NCBI GenBank assembly: GCA_037043015.1
Contig: CM073331.1
Span: 3,617,501-3,681,500 of the forward strand
DNA from: Bryum argenteum
Taxonomy: Eukaryota; Streptophyta; Bryopsida; Bryales; Bryaceae
DNA: 64,000 nucleotides
Reading direction: 5' to 3'
Translations under genes and position numbers: made by a program
Notes under the pieces: model-generated
The model's database searches: none
The model's input: the letters and a program-made list of their open reading frames with translations, nothing else
What the model was told of the DNA's origin: nothing
In this document: piece by piece, positions 37,629 through 46,260 of the stretch
Layout of the letters: each line of letters opens with the position of its first letter
Numbering within the stretch: position 1 is the stretch's first letter

Positions 37629-37870
37629 TGTTGGTGCTTCTTGACCAGAATCGTATCCCGTCTGAAAGGCTACTGTCCTGTAGTAGTTGAGTTAGCTTTA
37701 AGAGGTAGATGGTTTAGTTATTAGCCCTTGTTGGTAACCCTAACCAAACAAGGGCTGCTCTTTATTTTGGTTGGTAGAGTAGAACCCTTCAGAGATGTAT
37801 ATATGGCCCAAGCTTGGCATTTCATTTTCATATATACAAGTGGATTACTAGTCTTGCTTATTTATCAACA
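37629..37870 (+). repeat. 5' LTR of the copia element
   Basis: Starts TGTTGGTGCTTCTTGACC, ends TTTATCAACA. Contains a likely TATA box (GATGTATATATGG, about 37794-37806), which should drive transcription through gag-pol. The 3' LTR has one T fewer near base 13. Confidence 0.95.
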
Positions 37871-37882
37871 TGGTATCAGAGC
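37871..37882 (+). other. Primer-binding site (initiator Met-tRNA)
   Basis: TGGTATCAGAGC directly follows the 5' LTR, the standard plant copia minus-strand primer site. Confidence 0.95.
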
Positions 37883-38025
37883 GTGGTTGCTAGATTCTCA
37901 TACTTGCTTGCTTGTCTACTAATTAGTGTGACTATCACAGAATAGTGCTGTCTATTGAAGGATATTGCTCACTTTAGTAGGACACCATAGAAGTTGCAAG
38001 GACTAGAGTTCAGAAAAGATAGATC

Positions 38026-38352
38026 ATGGCACTTAGAGATGTATCCATGAGTGACTCATCTAAACTAAATGGCAACTCCAACTACACTGTGTGGAGTTTC
38101 AAGCTTAGAAACCTCATGACAAGAGAAGATTCATGGAGAATAGTGGACCCTCCAGTAGGAACATTAGCTCCAACGTCACAAGCAGACATAGATGCCCTTC
38201 AGATTCAGAAGAATAAGGCTCTTAGCATGATAGCACTTTCAGTCAAAGATCATGTTATTCCTTACATAGCACACATCACAGAACCGGATGTATGCTGGAA
38301 TACTCTAAAAAGCCTCTATGCTAGCAAACAAATAGCAGGAAGCTCATGCTAA
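38026..38352 (+). CDS. gag: copia gag, N-terminal part (frame ends early)
   Basis: A 108-codon frame starting MALRDVSMSDSSKLNGNSNY, with the typical copia/UBN2 features: NYTVWSFKLRNLM, WRIVDPP and CWNTLKSLYASKQ. It stops at 38350-38352, just overlapping the next frame, which begins in a different phase and carries the rest of gag (LKMEEGSS...). A shift of one base near 38338-38345 would make the two continuous. The shift sits inside gag, where copia elements are not known to use recoding, so a one-base deletion or sequencing error is the simplest reading. Confidence 0.85.
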   Translation: MALRDVSMSDSSKLNGNSNYTVWSFKLRNLMTREDSWRIVDPPVGTLAPTSQADIDALQIQKNKALSMIALSVKDHVIPYIAHITEPDVCWNTLKSLYASKQIAGSSC

Positions 38353-41300
38353 AGAGGAAATTAGCCACCCTTAAGATGGAAGAAGGCTCTTCCATGCCTT
38401 TGTTCCTCCAAGAGCTAAGAGTACTTTTGAACGAATTTGCTAGTATAGGAGAAAAAATTGATGACTCCTTGCTTGTTGAGCAAATTCTTATGGCCCTTCC
38501 AGGGAGCTTCCAAGGTCTGGTTGACACTCTAACATACCAGCGAACTCTTCCGACTGTCGAGGAGTTGACCGAGCTGCTGCTGCAGGATGATCACAGACGC
38601 GAAATGAGAAGCCGCAAAGAGGGTGAAGTACTGATGGTTCGAGGTAACCAGCGGAGAGCCCAATCATCACAGACCAAAGACAGCGGCACAAGAACCAGCA
38701 AGAAGGTCGGAGACTGTCACTATTGTGGGGGTCATGACCACTGGGTCAGATCCTGCCCGGAACTAGCAGCAGAAATCAAACGGCGAAAAGCTGATCGGCT
38801 AGCTCGTACTGAAGGGCGCCAGACAATTAACCTGATTGACAACTTCAGAGCAGATCCAAGCGACGACTCCGCCTCCGACCAAGATCAGGACCTCGCGCCC
38901 GAGCTTGCAGTCAACGTTGCTGAGCTGAACCTGGCTTCCTACTCCAAGGACCTCCCACTTCGGGACTGGTACGTCGACAGCGGAGCCTCGGCTCATGTCA
39001 CCGGACAGCGTGAGGCTCTCGACCATCTCGCACCTGGACACTACTCCAAGGTCAGCACGGCGGGTGGTGAATCTCTCAATGTAGTCGGACGAGGTACCGT
39101 AGACATTTCTATGACCTCTGGAATAATAAAGTTTGACAAAGTTTTGTATGTTCCGGGCATTACCAAAAATCTTCTGTCAGTTGGGGCCATTGCCGATAGC
39201 CATCCTGGCCGCATGGTACTCTTTAGCTCCGATAAGGTCTGGATCTTGAGCGACCTTGAGCTCCCCGACTCCTCTCAGATTCTCGCTACGGGTTATAGGA
39301 ACCCCCAGAATGGCCTTTATCGATTTCGCCCACCAGATGGCTCCATTCTCGCTGTCACCTCTGACAGCACCGTTACCACAAGGCCTGCCGATAACTCCTC
39401 CAACATACCTGCTCGAGAGCACGCTGACCACACCATGCTGATCAGGGATGTTGTGCCACCGTTGGTAGAGACGCCGAGTAAAGCGCCACCTACTCCAATC
39501 ACCAGCTCGGCAGCCGCAATCAGATTTCAACGGGCTCACCACGAGCTACTGATCTGGCACAAAAGGTTTGGTCACTCCTATTTTCGAAATATTCTCTCGA
39601 TGCAACAGCAAGGCACAGTAGTTGGCCTTCCCTCTATGACGGGTATCCAGACGCCGTTTCCGATCTGCCCAGCCTGTCAATATGGCAAACAATGCCGTTT
39701 ACGACCTGGCCGCTCACATGGGACTGCCAATTTCGGATCAGCAGCTCTCCTTTCGCATGCTCCAGCAGCAGTCCACGAAGTCCACAGCGTTCCAATCTCG
39801 GCAGCCCGCCCTCTGATCAATCCTGTCAGCTGTACACAAAGTAACGGATTCAATGGGGTACGTCGTGCCTCCGAACCACTAGCTCTTGTTCACTCTGACT
39901 TATGTGGCCCAATTGGCGCCTCACCCTCAAGTTCCAAATACATTCTTACCATCACTGACTATTATAGTCGTTTCACATGGCTTTACTTTCTAAAGAAAAA
40001 GAGTGAAACCTTAGACAAGTTTAGACAGTTCAAAACAATGGTAGAATTGCAAATGCCATTCAAAGTCAAAGCTATTAGATCAGACAAAGGAGGGGAATAC
40101 ATAGCAAACTACTTTGTACGCTTTTGTGAAGAGACAGGAATAGTTCGTCAATTCACCCAAGTCTACACACCCCACCAAAACGGTGTGGCCGAAAGGAAGA
40201 ACCGGAGTCTCTTGGAGAAAGCCCGCTGCATGGCGTATGAGAGCCATGTTCCAATCCATCTTTGGACAGAAGCCGTTTCCTCCGCCAACTACCTGATCAA
40301 TCGCACGTCTACTTGTGCCAATGGTGGAGACACTCCTTTTTTTCGGCTTACAGGTTCCAAACCTTCCATTTCGCACCTGAAAATCTTTGGTTGTAGATCA
40401 TTTGTACTTGATACTACTCCATCTAGAACCAAATGGTCTCCCAAGGCAATAGAATGTGTCTTTGTGGGATATGATAACGAATCCAAGGGGTTCAGAAACT
40501 ATCATCGCCCAAGTCGAAAAATTCTCATCTCCAGCAACGTCGCTTTTGACGAAGCCAGCTATCCGTTCGCTGCCTCCAGTTCTTCTGCGCGCTCTCCTGT
40601 CGAGGACTGGCTCCTCTTTCCCATCGAGCCCGCCATCTCTCACAGCACGTCTCCCCCGGCTTCCTCGAACACTGATTCTCCTGCCGTCTCAGCTGCCGAC
40701 TTACCCTCTTCGCCCCTGCCATCGGTATCTCCGCTCTGCTCAACATCGCCTTCGCCGTGCCCTGTTTCACCTGGCTCCGAATCGCTTGGCGACTCTTACT
40801 CTCACCCGAGGCGTGCCGATGAAGACGACCCTCTAGCTGCTGGCGATTCTGCTGATCACACCAACCTCTTTGTTCCGATTCCAGACGGAGGCTTCTCAGT
40901 TCACCTTCCTCTGCACGCTTCACCGGCTGCTACCCCAACTACCCTGCGCCCAGTTTGCTCTTCCAGCCCTCCGCCTTCGTCTGGTGCCACCATCGGCAAT
41001 TCCGCCACCGCCACGACTCGCTCTGGCCGAATCAGCCGTCTGCCACCGGCGCTCCGTGAGTACCATCTTCACCTGGCTGACTCGTCTTCATGCACAGGAC
41101 TACCAGCCAGCCTCTCCGAAGCCCTTGAGCACCCTGGCTGGCGCTCCGCAATGGAGAGTGAACTTGCCTCCATCAACAAGAATCGCACCTGGGACATCGT
41201 ACCGTTGCCTCCTCACCGAAAGGCGATTTCCACAAAATGGGTTTTTCGAGTAAAAACGAACATTGATGGAACTCCTGCCAAACTCAAAGCGCGTCTAGTA

Positions 41301-42635
41301 GCCAAAGGCTTCCAACAAAAGGAAGGTATTGACTACCGTGACACATTTGCTCCTGTTGTCAAATGGAATACTTTTCGCAGTGTTGTCTCTCTAGCAGGCA
41401 ATAAAGGCTGGAAAATCTTCCACCTTGATGTCAAAACCGCATTTCTTAATGGAGCAGTAGAAGAAGAAATCTACGTTCTCCCTCCTCCAGGATTTGACTC
41501 CTCTACATCCAGCGACCACGCATGCAGGCTCAACAAAGCCCTATATGGGTTAAAGCAGGCACCCCGGGCCTGGCATTCAAGGGTCGATTCTTATCTTCTC
41601 AGTCAAGGCTTTCATCACTCCCAAGCTGACTCGAACCTCTACATTACGAATCGCTCTGGGCGGCTATCGCTGCTCCTCCTCTACGTCGACGACGTTTACC
41701 TAACAGGCGACGATGCTGCTCACCTCGAAACTGTCCGCTCCAACATCAAACTCGAGTTTGAGATGGCTGATCTAGGACTGCTGTCTCACTCACTTGGACT
41801 TGAGTTCAAGTTTCGCCCTGATGGCATCGCCGTCTCACAGCACAGCTATGTCCGCGAGCTTCTTGCCGAGTTTGGCATGAGCGACTGCCGCCCCACCTCG
41901 ACGCCGATGGCTGAAAAAGCGAACCTCGTTCCAGACATGCTGGAGCCTCCCACCGATGCTACTCTCTATCAGAGAATGGTCGGTAAGTTGATCTTTTTAA
42001 CCCATTCCCGCCCGGACGTTGCATATGCCGTCAGTATAGTTAGTAGATTCATGACTAACCCTCAGGAGTCTCATTCCCGTGCCGTAAAACACATTCTTAG
42101 GTATCTTCGAGGTACTAGTGACTTTGCTCTATTATATCGGCGCGGGGGGGAATTGTCACTTCATGGGTTCACTGACGCCGATTGGGCAGGAGACACACAT
42201 GATAGAAAGTCCACTACTGGGTTCATTTTTATGCTAGGAAACACTCCAATAACTTGGAATAGCAAAAAACAACCTACTGTAGCCCTTTCATCTACAGAAT
42301 CCGAATACATGGCCGTCACGGAAGGTGCAAAAGAAGCACTATGGCTTAGAAGACTCTTAGAAGAACTCAGAGTCCAGGACCCTCAGATTCCCACAATTAT
42401 CTATGGCGATAATCAGGGCAGTCTTAACTTGGCGCACAACCCAATTTACCATGCTCGCACTAAGCACATAGAGGTCAAACACCATTTTATTAGAGAGAAG
42501 ATTTTGTCAAAACAAGTGAAATTGGAATACACTCCAACCACGGAGCAACTAGCAGACATTATGACAAAAGCCTTGGGTAAGATAACTTTTGAGAGACTGA
42601 GGAACCAACTTGGACTGGTAAGGACAGAATCTTAG
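38346..42635 (+). CDS. pol: copia gag (C-terminal part)-pol polyprotein
   Basis: An uninterrupted 1429-codon frame. In order: remainder of gag with a CCHC knuckle (CHYCGGHDHWVRSC, about residue 125); aspartic protease (WYVDSGASAHVTG, about 205); integrase zinc domain (HHELLIWHKRFGHS ... CPACQYGKQ, about 397-445) and catalytic core (VHSDLCG, YTPHQNGVAERKNR, about 515-615) with GPKPS-like SKPSISHLKIFGC; a Ser/Pro-rich linker; reverse transcriptase (KARLVAKGFQQKEGIDY, active site LLYVDDVYLTG at about 1110); RNase H (GFTDADWAGDTHDRKSTTGF, SSTESEYMAV, YGDNQGSLNLAHN) to the C-terminus. All catalytic signatures look intact. Together with near-identical LTRs this suggests recent activity. Confidence 0.95.
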   Translation: MLKRKLATLKMEEGSSMPLFLQELRVLLNEFASIGEKIDDSLLVEQILMALPGSFQGLVDTLTYQRTLPTVEELTELLLQDDHRREMRSRKEGEVLMVRGNQRRAQSSQTKDSGTRTSKKVGDCHYCGGHDHWVRSCPELAAEIKRRKADRLARTEGRQTINLIDNFRADPSDDSASDQDQDLAPELAVNVAELNLASYSKDLPLRDWYVDSGASAHVTGQREALDHLAPGHYSKVSTAGGESLNVVGRGTVDISMTSGIIKFDKVLYVPGITKNLLSVGAIADSHPGRMVLFSSDKVWILSDLELPDSSQILATGYRNPQNGLYRFRPPDGSILAVTSDSTVTTRPADNSSNIPAREHADHTMLIRDVVPPLVETPSKAPPTPITSSAAAIRFQRAHHELLIWHKRFGHSYFRNILSMQQQGTVVGLPSMTGIQTPFPICPACQYGKQCRLRPGRSHGTANFGSAALLSHAPAAVHEVHSVPISAARPLINPVSCTQSNGFNGVRRASEPLALVHSDLCGPIGASPSSSKYILTITDYYSRFTWLYFLKKKSETLDKFRQFKTMVELQMPFKVKAIRSDKGGEYIANYFVRFCEETGIVRQFTQVYTPHQNGVAERKNRSLLEKARCMAYESHVPIHLWTEAVSSANYLINRTSTCANGGDTPFFRLTGSKPSISHLKIFGCRSFVLDTTPSRTKWSPKAIECVFVGYDNESKGFRNYHRPSRKILISSNVAFDEASYPFAASSSSARSPVEDWLLFPIEPAISHSTSPPASSNTDSPAVSAADLPSSPLPSVSPLCSTSPSPCPVSPGSESLGDSYSHPRRADEDDPLAAGDSADHTNLFVPIPDGGFSVHLPLHASPAATPTTLRPVCSSSPPPSSGATIGNSATATTRSGRISRLPPALREYHLHLADSSSCTGLPASLSEALEHPGWRSAMESELASINKNRTWDIVPLPPHRKAISTKWVFRVKTNIDGTPAKLKARLVAKGFQQKEGIDYRDTFAPVVKWNTFRSVVSLAGNKGWKIFHLDVKTAFLNGAVEEEIYVLPPPGFDSSTSSDHACRLNKALYGLKQAPRAWHSRVDSYLLSQGFHHSQADSNLYITNRSGRLSLLLLYVDDVYLTGDDAAHLETVRSNIKLEFEMADLGLLSHSLGLEFKFRPDGIAVSQHSYVRELLAEFGMSDCRPTSTPMAEKANLVPDMLEPPTDATLYQRMVGKLIFLTHSRPDVAYAVSIVSRFMTNPQESHSRAVKHILRYLRGTSDFALLYRRGGELSLHGFTDADWAGDTHDRKSTTGFIFMLGNTPITWNSKKQPTVALSSTESEYMAVTEGAKEALWLRRLLEELRVQDPQIPTIIYGDNQGSLNLAHNPIYHARTKHIEVKHHFIREKILSKQVKLEYTPTTEQLADIMTKALGKITFERLRNQLGLVRTES

Positions 42636-42671
42636 AGACTAACTATCTGTGAAGCCCAAACCCTAAACAGC

Positions 42672-43199
42672 TCACATCGATTGTCCACTGTCCCTTAACC
42701 TTGCTACTAACTCCTCCATATCTTCAGAAAGTAGGATTCTGAAATGCTCTATCTCAAACAAAAAACGTTCAGGTAAAGTCTGATAGTCTAACCCAAGCGC
42801 TAATCTGCAAGCGCAATAGCTCCTCTGAGTGTCGAGTAGAGCGAATATCCGACCATTCCACTCAATTGTTGAGGTCACGAATCGGTTCCATGCAACGCTA
42901 ACTGAACGCAGCTGAACGAGAAGCTCACTTGACGGTGGCGACATCAAAGCTGCCCAGACTCTGTCAATGACCACATCGTCTGGGAGATATGGGATCAAGG
43001 CTTCCGAAACTGCTGGAGAAAGATTTGCCGATCCCTGTAGCTGCTCATCACTCAACCTTGGCTCCAGAAAGAAGATTGTTCTGGCAAAGTCGTTGGGTTC
43101 CATCATCCGGAAGAACAAGTCAACTAGGTATCCTGAGGTCCTCCTCATCATCGCAATGATGTCCCTCAGGAAAATAGAACTGATCTGCCACAAGGACAT
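42672..43199 (-). CDS. Antisense F-box-like ORF inside the copia element
   Basis: A 175-codon frame starting at ATG 43199 on the strand opposite gag-pol, between the pol stop (42635) and the polypurine tract (43282). Residues about 85-125 read as an F-box: LIPYLPDDVVIDRVWAAL, then LLVQLRSVSVAWNRFV and the Trp in STIEWNG. F-box proteins link targets to SCF ubiquitin ligases through SKP1. The N-terminal ~80 residues and the C-terminal ~50 (LPERFLFEIEHFRILL) have no motif I know, and no kelch or LRR target-binding domain follows. Extra ORFs, sometimes antisense, are known between pol and the 3' LTR of some plant LTR elements; an F-box-like one suggests capture of a host exon. Intact over its length. 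A short real exon acquired without function is the main alternative. Confidence 0.6.
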   Translation of the reverse strand: MSLWQISSIFLRDIIAMMRRTSGYLVDLFFRMMEPNDFARTIFFLEPRLSDEQLQGSANLSPAVSEALIPYLPDDVVIDRVWAALMSPPSSELLVQLRSVSVAWNRFVTSTIEWNGRIFALLDTQRSYCACRLALGLDYQTLPERFLFEIEHFRILLSEDMEELVARLRDSGQSM

Positions 43200-43281
43200 T
43201 TTGAAGCTCAACTCACGAACAGACTGGATCCTTCTGCGATTTCAATCAAAAGTGATCACTCCAGCACACACTGTCTGGAGC

Positions 43282-43290
43282 GAGGAGGGG
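43282..43290 (+). other. Polypurine tract
   Basis: GAGGAGGGG immediately before the 3' LTR; plus-strand primer site for reverse transcription. Confidence 0.85.
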
Positions 43291-43531
43291 TGTTGGTGCT
43301 TCTGACCAGAATCGTATCCCGTCTGAAAGGCTACTGTCCTGTAGTAGTTGAGTTAGCTTTAAGAGGTAGATGGTTTAGTTATTAGCCCTTGTTGGTAACC
43401 CTAACCAAACAAGGGCTGCTCTTTATTTTGGTTGGTAGAGTAGAACCCTTCAGAGATGTATATATGGCCCAAGCTTGGCATTTCATTTTCATATATACAA
43501 GTGGATTACTAGTCTTGCTTATTTATCAACA
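43291..43531 (+). repeat. 3' LTR of the copia element
   Basis: 241 bp, matching the 5' LTR except for one base missing near the start (CTTCTGACC versus CTTCTTGACC). Followed by the CCCTC target duplication and the 5' part of the expansin gene. Confidence 0.95.
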
Positions 43532-43674
43532 CCCTCGCCGTGCGGATCCCCGTACCAGGTGGCGTGGCCAACGACCCACTGGTCGTCGTAGCCATCCACA
43601 CACCCGGCGAGGTGCGCCGTGACGTGCAAGAGCCCCATGAGGCCCAACAATCCCTGGCACCGCTGCACGGCCAT

Positions 43675-44000
43675 TGCAGAGAATGCACGCACAGCTTAAG
43701 GTAAGTACCCTGGATCGCAATGCAGCGAGGTGAATGGCCGAATTTGAATACATGGGGTGGTGCTTTATAGTCGTGATCCATGACCGCCAACAGCATTCAA
43801 TTTGTCTGAGAGGGTAGTGATCGCTTCAGAAGTAAGAGGGGTCACAGCGTGATGATCGCAGAGCAGGTCGTTAAGTTAGAGGAGTTAGTGCCGTGGTGAC
43901 AAGTCGGAGCAGCAGCCTGCCCCCGATCACACCCTCTCGGACAAGCGCTCAACTGGAAGAACCGATGCTTGTGAGAGTTCCACCACCGAAGTATACGGAT
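43675..44000 (-). promoter_or_regulatory. Upstream region shared by the expansin copies
   Basis: Blocks such as GGGGTCACAGCG(T/C)G(A/G)TGATC, GCAGGTCGTTAA and GTGACAAGTCGGAGCA recur upstream of the stub (about 34880-35010), after U2 copy 2 (about 45590-45690) and in part after copy 3 (46370-46500). A TTTATAG near 43766 could be the TATA box. Conservation among copies that have lost the gene reflects duplication rather than function. Confidence 0.5.
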
Positions 44001-44545
44001 GAGAAGTGGATAATCGGAGATGCCTACCACCTTAAGGTTCGGGAGTTTCTGGAACTACACGGCTGGGAAGTGGATAATCGGAGATGCCTAGTACCACCTC
44101 AATGTTCGGGACTTTCTGGAACTACACGGCTGAGAAGTGGATAATCGGAGATGCCTACCACCTCAATGTTCGGGACTTTCTGGAACTGCAGCCGTGTATC
44201 AGCCCCAGGTCGCCATGAATGCTACCCTGACCCGAATGTGGTGGCAGAAAGTGGACCCTGAGCCCTTCAAACTCGGAGATGGTCGCGGCGGTAGTGGCGA
44301 CTGTGGAAGTAGAGCTCTAAGGATCTGTGTGTTAAGCCCCTACGAAAATCCTTCCATCAATGTGAGAAATTTAGTACTGCACTTACGAATTAACAGGGGT
44401 GACAATTGAAATGGGCTATTAGACCAATTACTGTGGTTAAAGAATTAGAGTGGACAGCTAAGAAAATTGGCTTTTAGACCAATTACTGTGGTCAAAGAAT
44501 TAGCGTGGACGGCCAAGGAAATTGGCTTTTAGACCAACTACATCA
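44001..44545. repeat. Two short tandem arrays upstream of the split expansin
   Basis: Three units of about 65 bases at 44001-44197, each with GAAGTGGATAATCGGAGATG and TTTCTGGAACT. Then about two and a half units of roughly 60 bases at 44407-44541 with TTTTAGACCAATTACTGTGG and AAAGAATTAG. Neither is coding. DNA from 44546 to 45158 shows nothing recognisable. Confidence 0.7.
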
Positions 44546-45231
44546 AAGAGCCTAAATAACATAAATTAGAGTTTTTAAAAAAAATTCATATAAATTCTAC
44601 ACAAAATTCTCAAAGCCATATGTTAATGCTCAAGTCATATTACTGGCTCCAAACAGTCACGAAAACCAATCAGTACCCGATTGGCATTTCATTCAACAAG
44701 CAGCCCCACGAAGCAAGAAGGATTCATGATCCTTACGTGTAATGGACGCTGAATCTTTTTGTGGAATCTGAAACGCACAATGCCGTGAAACATCTTTAAC
44801 CTACACAATTGATGTAACTATGTGTAGCTGATGGAAGCTCCGAATAAACACATGCATTGGGAATGAATAGATATGGAGTACGTTGGAATTGTCATGAATT
44901 CGTAGTGCTCAGTCACTTTGAAGTGGAGGTCCCTAGCTTTTCGGTATAGCAATCATATGAAAAGGATGTATAAAATGAATGTTCTACGGTTGTGGCCCTG
45001 AAGTGCGTATGACGAATCCATCGTCCTGCTCAATCCTTCAGTCGGTGAATACTCCATGTAAAAGGCCTTCGGAACTTATTCTCGACGACTCAGGCCTTCA
45101 AAGTCATCGAAATAAGGCAGCAGTCACTCGCTGTTGAGCATTTTTACTGCTGTTGTGAGTGTCCCATACGTTTGGCTCGAGCTCCACAGAAAGGTGTGGG
45201 TACAAGAAGGCTGGGTTGAGAATGTGAAAGT

Positions 45232-45424
45232 ATACCTTTCTCGGCCTTTTGGCTAAGATCAAGTGTAGTATCTGTTCTTATCAGTTTAATATCTGATACG
45301 GGGCTCATCGAGTCCCATGATATTAATCTAATTTTTTCGTGGGTGCGGGTTCATCCGGCAGCTCGCTGCCCGGACCCGCGGGTGTCGCCTTCGGTATTGC
45401 ACTACCTCCTCGGCTGGCACAGCC
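45232..45424 (+). ncRNA. U2: U2 spliceosomal snRNA, copy 2
   Basis: Same 5' sequence as copy 1 (ATACCTTTCTCGGCCTTTTG), GTAGTA branch-pairing element, stem II (GGGCTC-atc-GAGTCCC), Sm site AATTTTTTCG and stems III/IV. The USE-like GTCCCATACG (from 45159) and the GGTACAAGAAGG block precede it at conserved distances. Differences from copy 1 are concentrated in stems III/IV and may be compensatory. Likely functional. Expansin-upstream-like sequence begins within about 100 bases after its 3' end. Confidence 0.9.
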
Positions 45425-46065
45425 CTAACTCCTTCTCCGAGGGAGCCCCAAAGGAATTCCAAACTGGACTGCCTGGCATTGCGGCGAGGAAAATGCTGCC
45501 GAGATGGCCTGATTTGAATGGAATGGGATGGATGCATTCCGGTTGCGATCTGTGGCTGCCGGGAGCTTTTAAGATGCGGTGAAGAGTGTGACTGTTTGGG
45601 CGTCACTTGAGAAGTGTGAGGAGCCACAGCGCGGTGATCGCAAAAGCAGCGCCGAAAATTTAGCACTGGTGAAAAGTCGGAGCAACAGACCCACTCGGAC
45701 AAATACTTAACTGAAAGAAGAATATGTTTATGAGAAAGAGAAACGGCTGAGTAGGGGATATAGTAGGATGCCTACTACGGCTAGGTTTGGGAGGTCGCTT
45801 GAGTTTCTGCTACTGCCGGCGTGTTCCTACTACAGTACTGCCTACTACGTCCAGGTCCCATGTACGCCACCGAATGTGGCGGCGTTTGCCCTTTGCACAG
45901 AGGGTAAAAACATGGTAATTGAACGATATCGCAAAAGCACTTCATTTGTCCACTTAGTGCAGTAAGGACAAGCATTGTGCATACTGTGGTGAATGTACCA
46001 TACGTTTAGGTCGAGATCCACGGAAAGGTGTGGGTAGAAGAAGGCTGGGTCTTGAAATCAGAAGC

Positions 46066-46260
46066 ATACCTTTCTCGGCCTTTAGGCTAAGATCAAGTGT
46101 AGTATCTGTTCTTATCAGTTTAATATCTGATACGGGACTCATTGAGTCCCATGATATTAATCTAATTTTTTCGTGGGTGCGGGTATATCCGGCAGCTTGC
46201 TGCTTGAACTCGCGAGCGTCGCCTTGGTATTGCACTACCTCCTTGGCTGGCACAACCCTC
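46066..46260 (+). ncRNA. U2: U2 spliceosomal snRNA, copy 3 (variant)
   Basis: Starts ATACCTTTCTCGGCCTTTAG: a T-to-A change in the otherwise invariant CCTTTTGGC of stem-loop I. The branch-pairing GTAGTA, stem II (GGACTC-att-GAGTCCC), Sm site and later stems are kept. Its USE is GTACCATACG rather than GTCCCATACG and the TATA-position block is GGTAGAAGAAGG, so both promoter boxes have decayed by one base. It may be a weakly expressed variant or an incipient pseudogene. Confidence 0.85.

Larger units (their letters stand above)
37629..43531 (+). mobile_element. Ty1/copia LTR retrotransposon, young and near-complete
   Basis: 5903 bp: 5' LTR 37629-37870 (242 bp), 3' LTR 43291-43531 (241 bp), starting TGTTGG and ending CAACA. 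I see only a one-base length difference between the LTRs, so insertion is recent. Target duplication CCCTC at 37624-37628 and 43532-43536. Primer-binding site TGGTATCAGAGC (37871-37882) fits initiator Met-tRNA; polypurine tract GAGGAGGGG lies at 43282-43290. It carries gag, a long pol frame, and a separate antisense F-box-like frame. Integrase precedes reverse transcriptase, as in copia. Inserted in an expansin coding region in opposite orientation. Confidence 0.97.
36975..43674 (-). pseudogene. Expansin gene split by the copia element (beta-type)
   Basis: The 5' part (43674 to 43532) encodes a signal peptide and ends in ATWYGDPHGEG; the 3' part (37628 to 36975) resumes with SSGGACGYKTL. A 5-base duplication (CCCTC) and a 5903-bp retrotransposon lie between. 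Apart from the insertion the frame is open for about 263 residues. Domain 1 (GH45-like barrel) has GGACGY, GCGQCYDVKC, ITDQCPGG and AFDFSGAA, where the usual HFD His is Ala. Domain 2 (CBM63) has VKYVGGPGDIESV, HNWGANW and GPYSIKV, ending in VQLKN. Expansins loosen cell walls non-hydrolytically. Unlike the paralogue at 48116, this gene has no intron at the SSG|GACGY position. Flanks match the stub at 34672. Now presumably null. Confidence 0.85.

Noticed and set aside
36966-37724. 252-codon plus-strand frame opposite the expansin
   Set aside because: Antisense shadow of the GC-rich expansin coding strand; no domain, and it runs into the LTR.
38338-38352. Programmed frameshift site in copia gag
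   Set aside because: No classical slippery heptamer with a downstream structure is evident and the position is inside gag; a point deletion or sequencing error is simpler. Kept only as a low-interest finding.
40456-41253. Alternative-frame ORFs within pol on both strands
   Set aside because: Shadows of the Ser/Pro-rich linker of the copia polyprotein, which has all catalytic motifs in its own frame.
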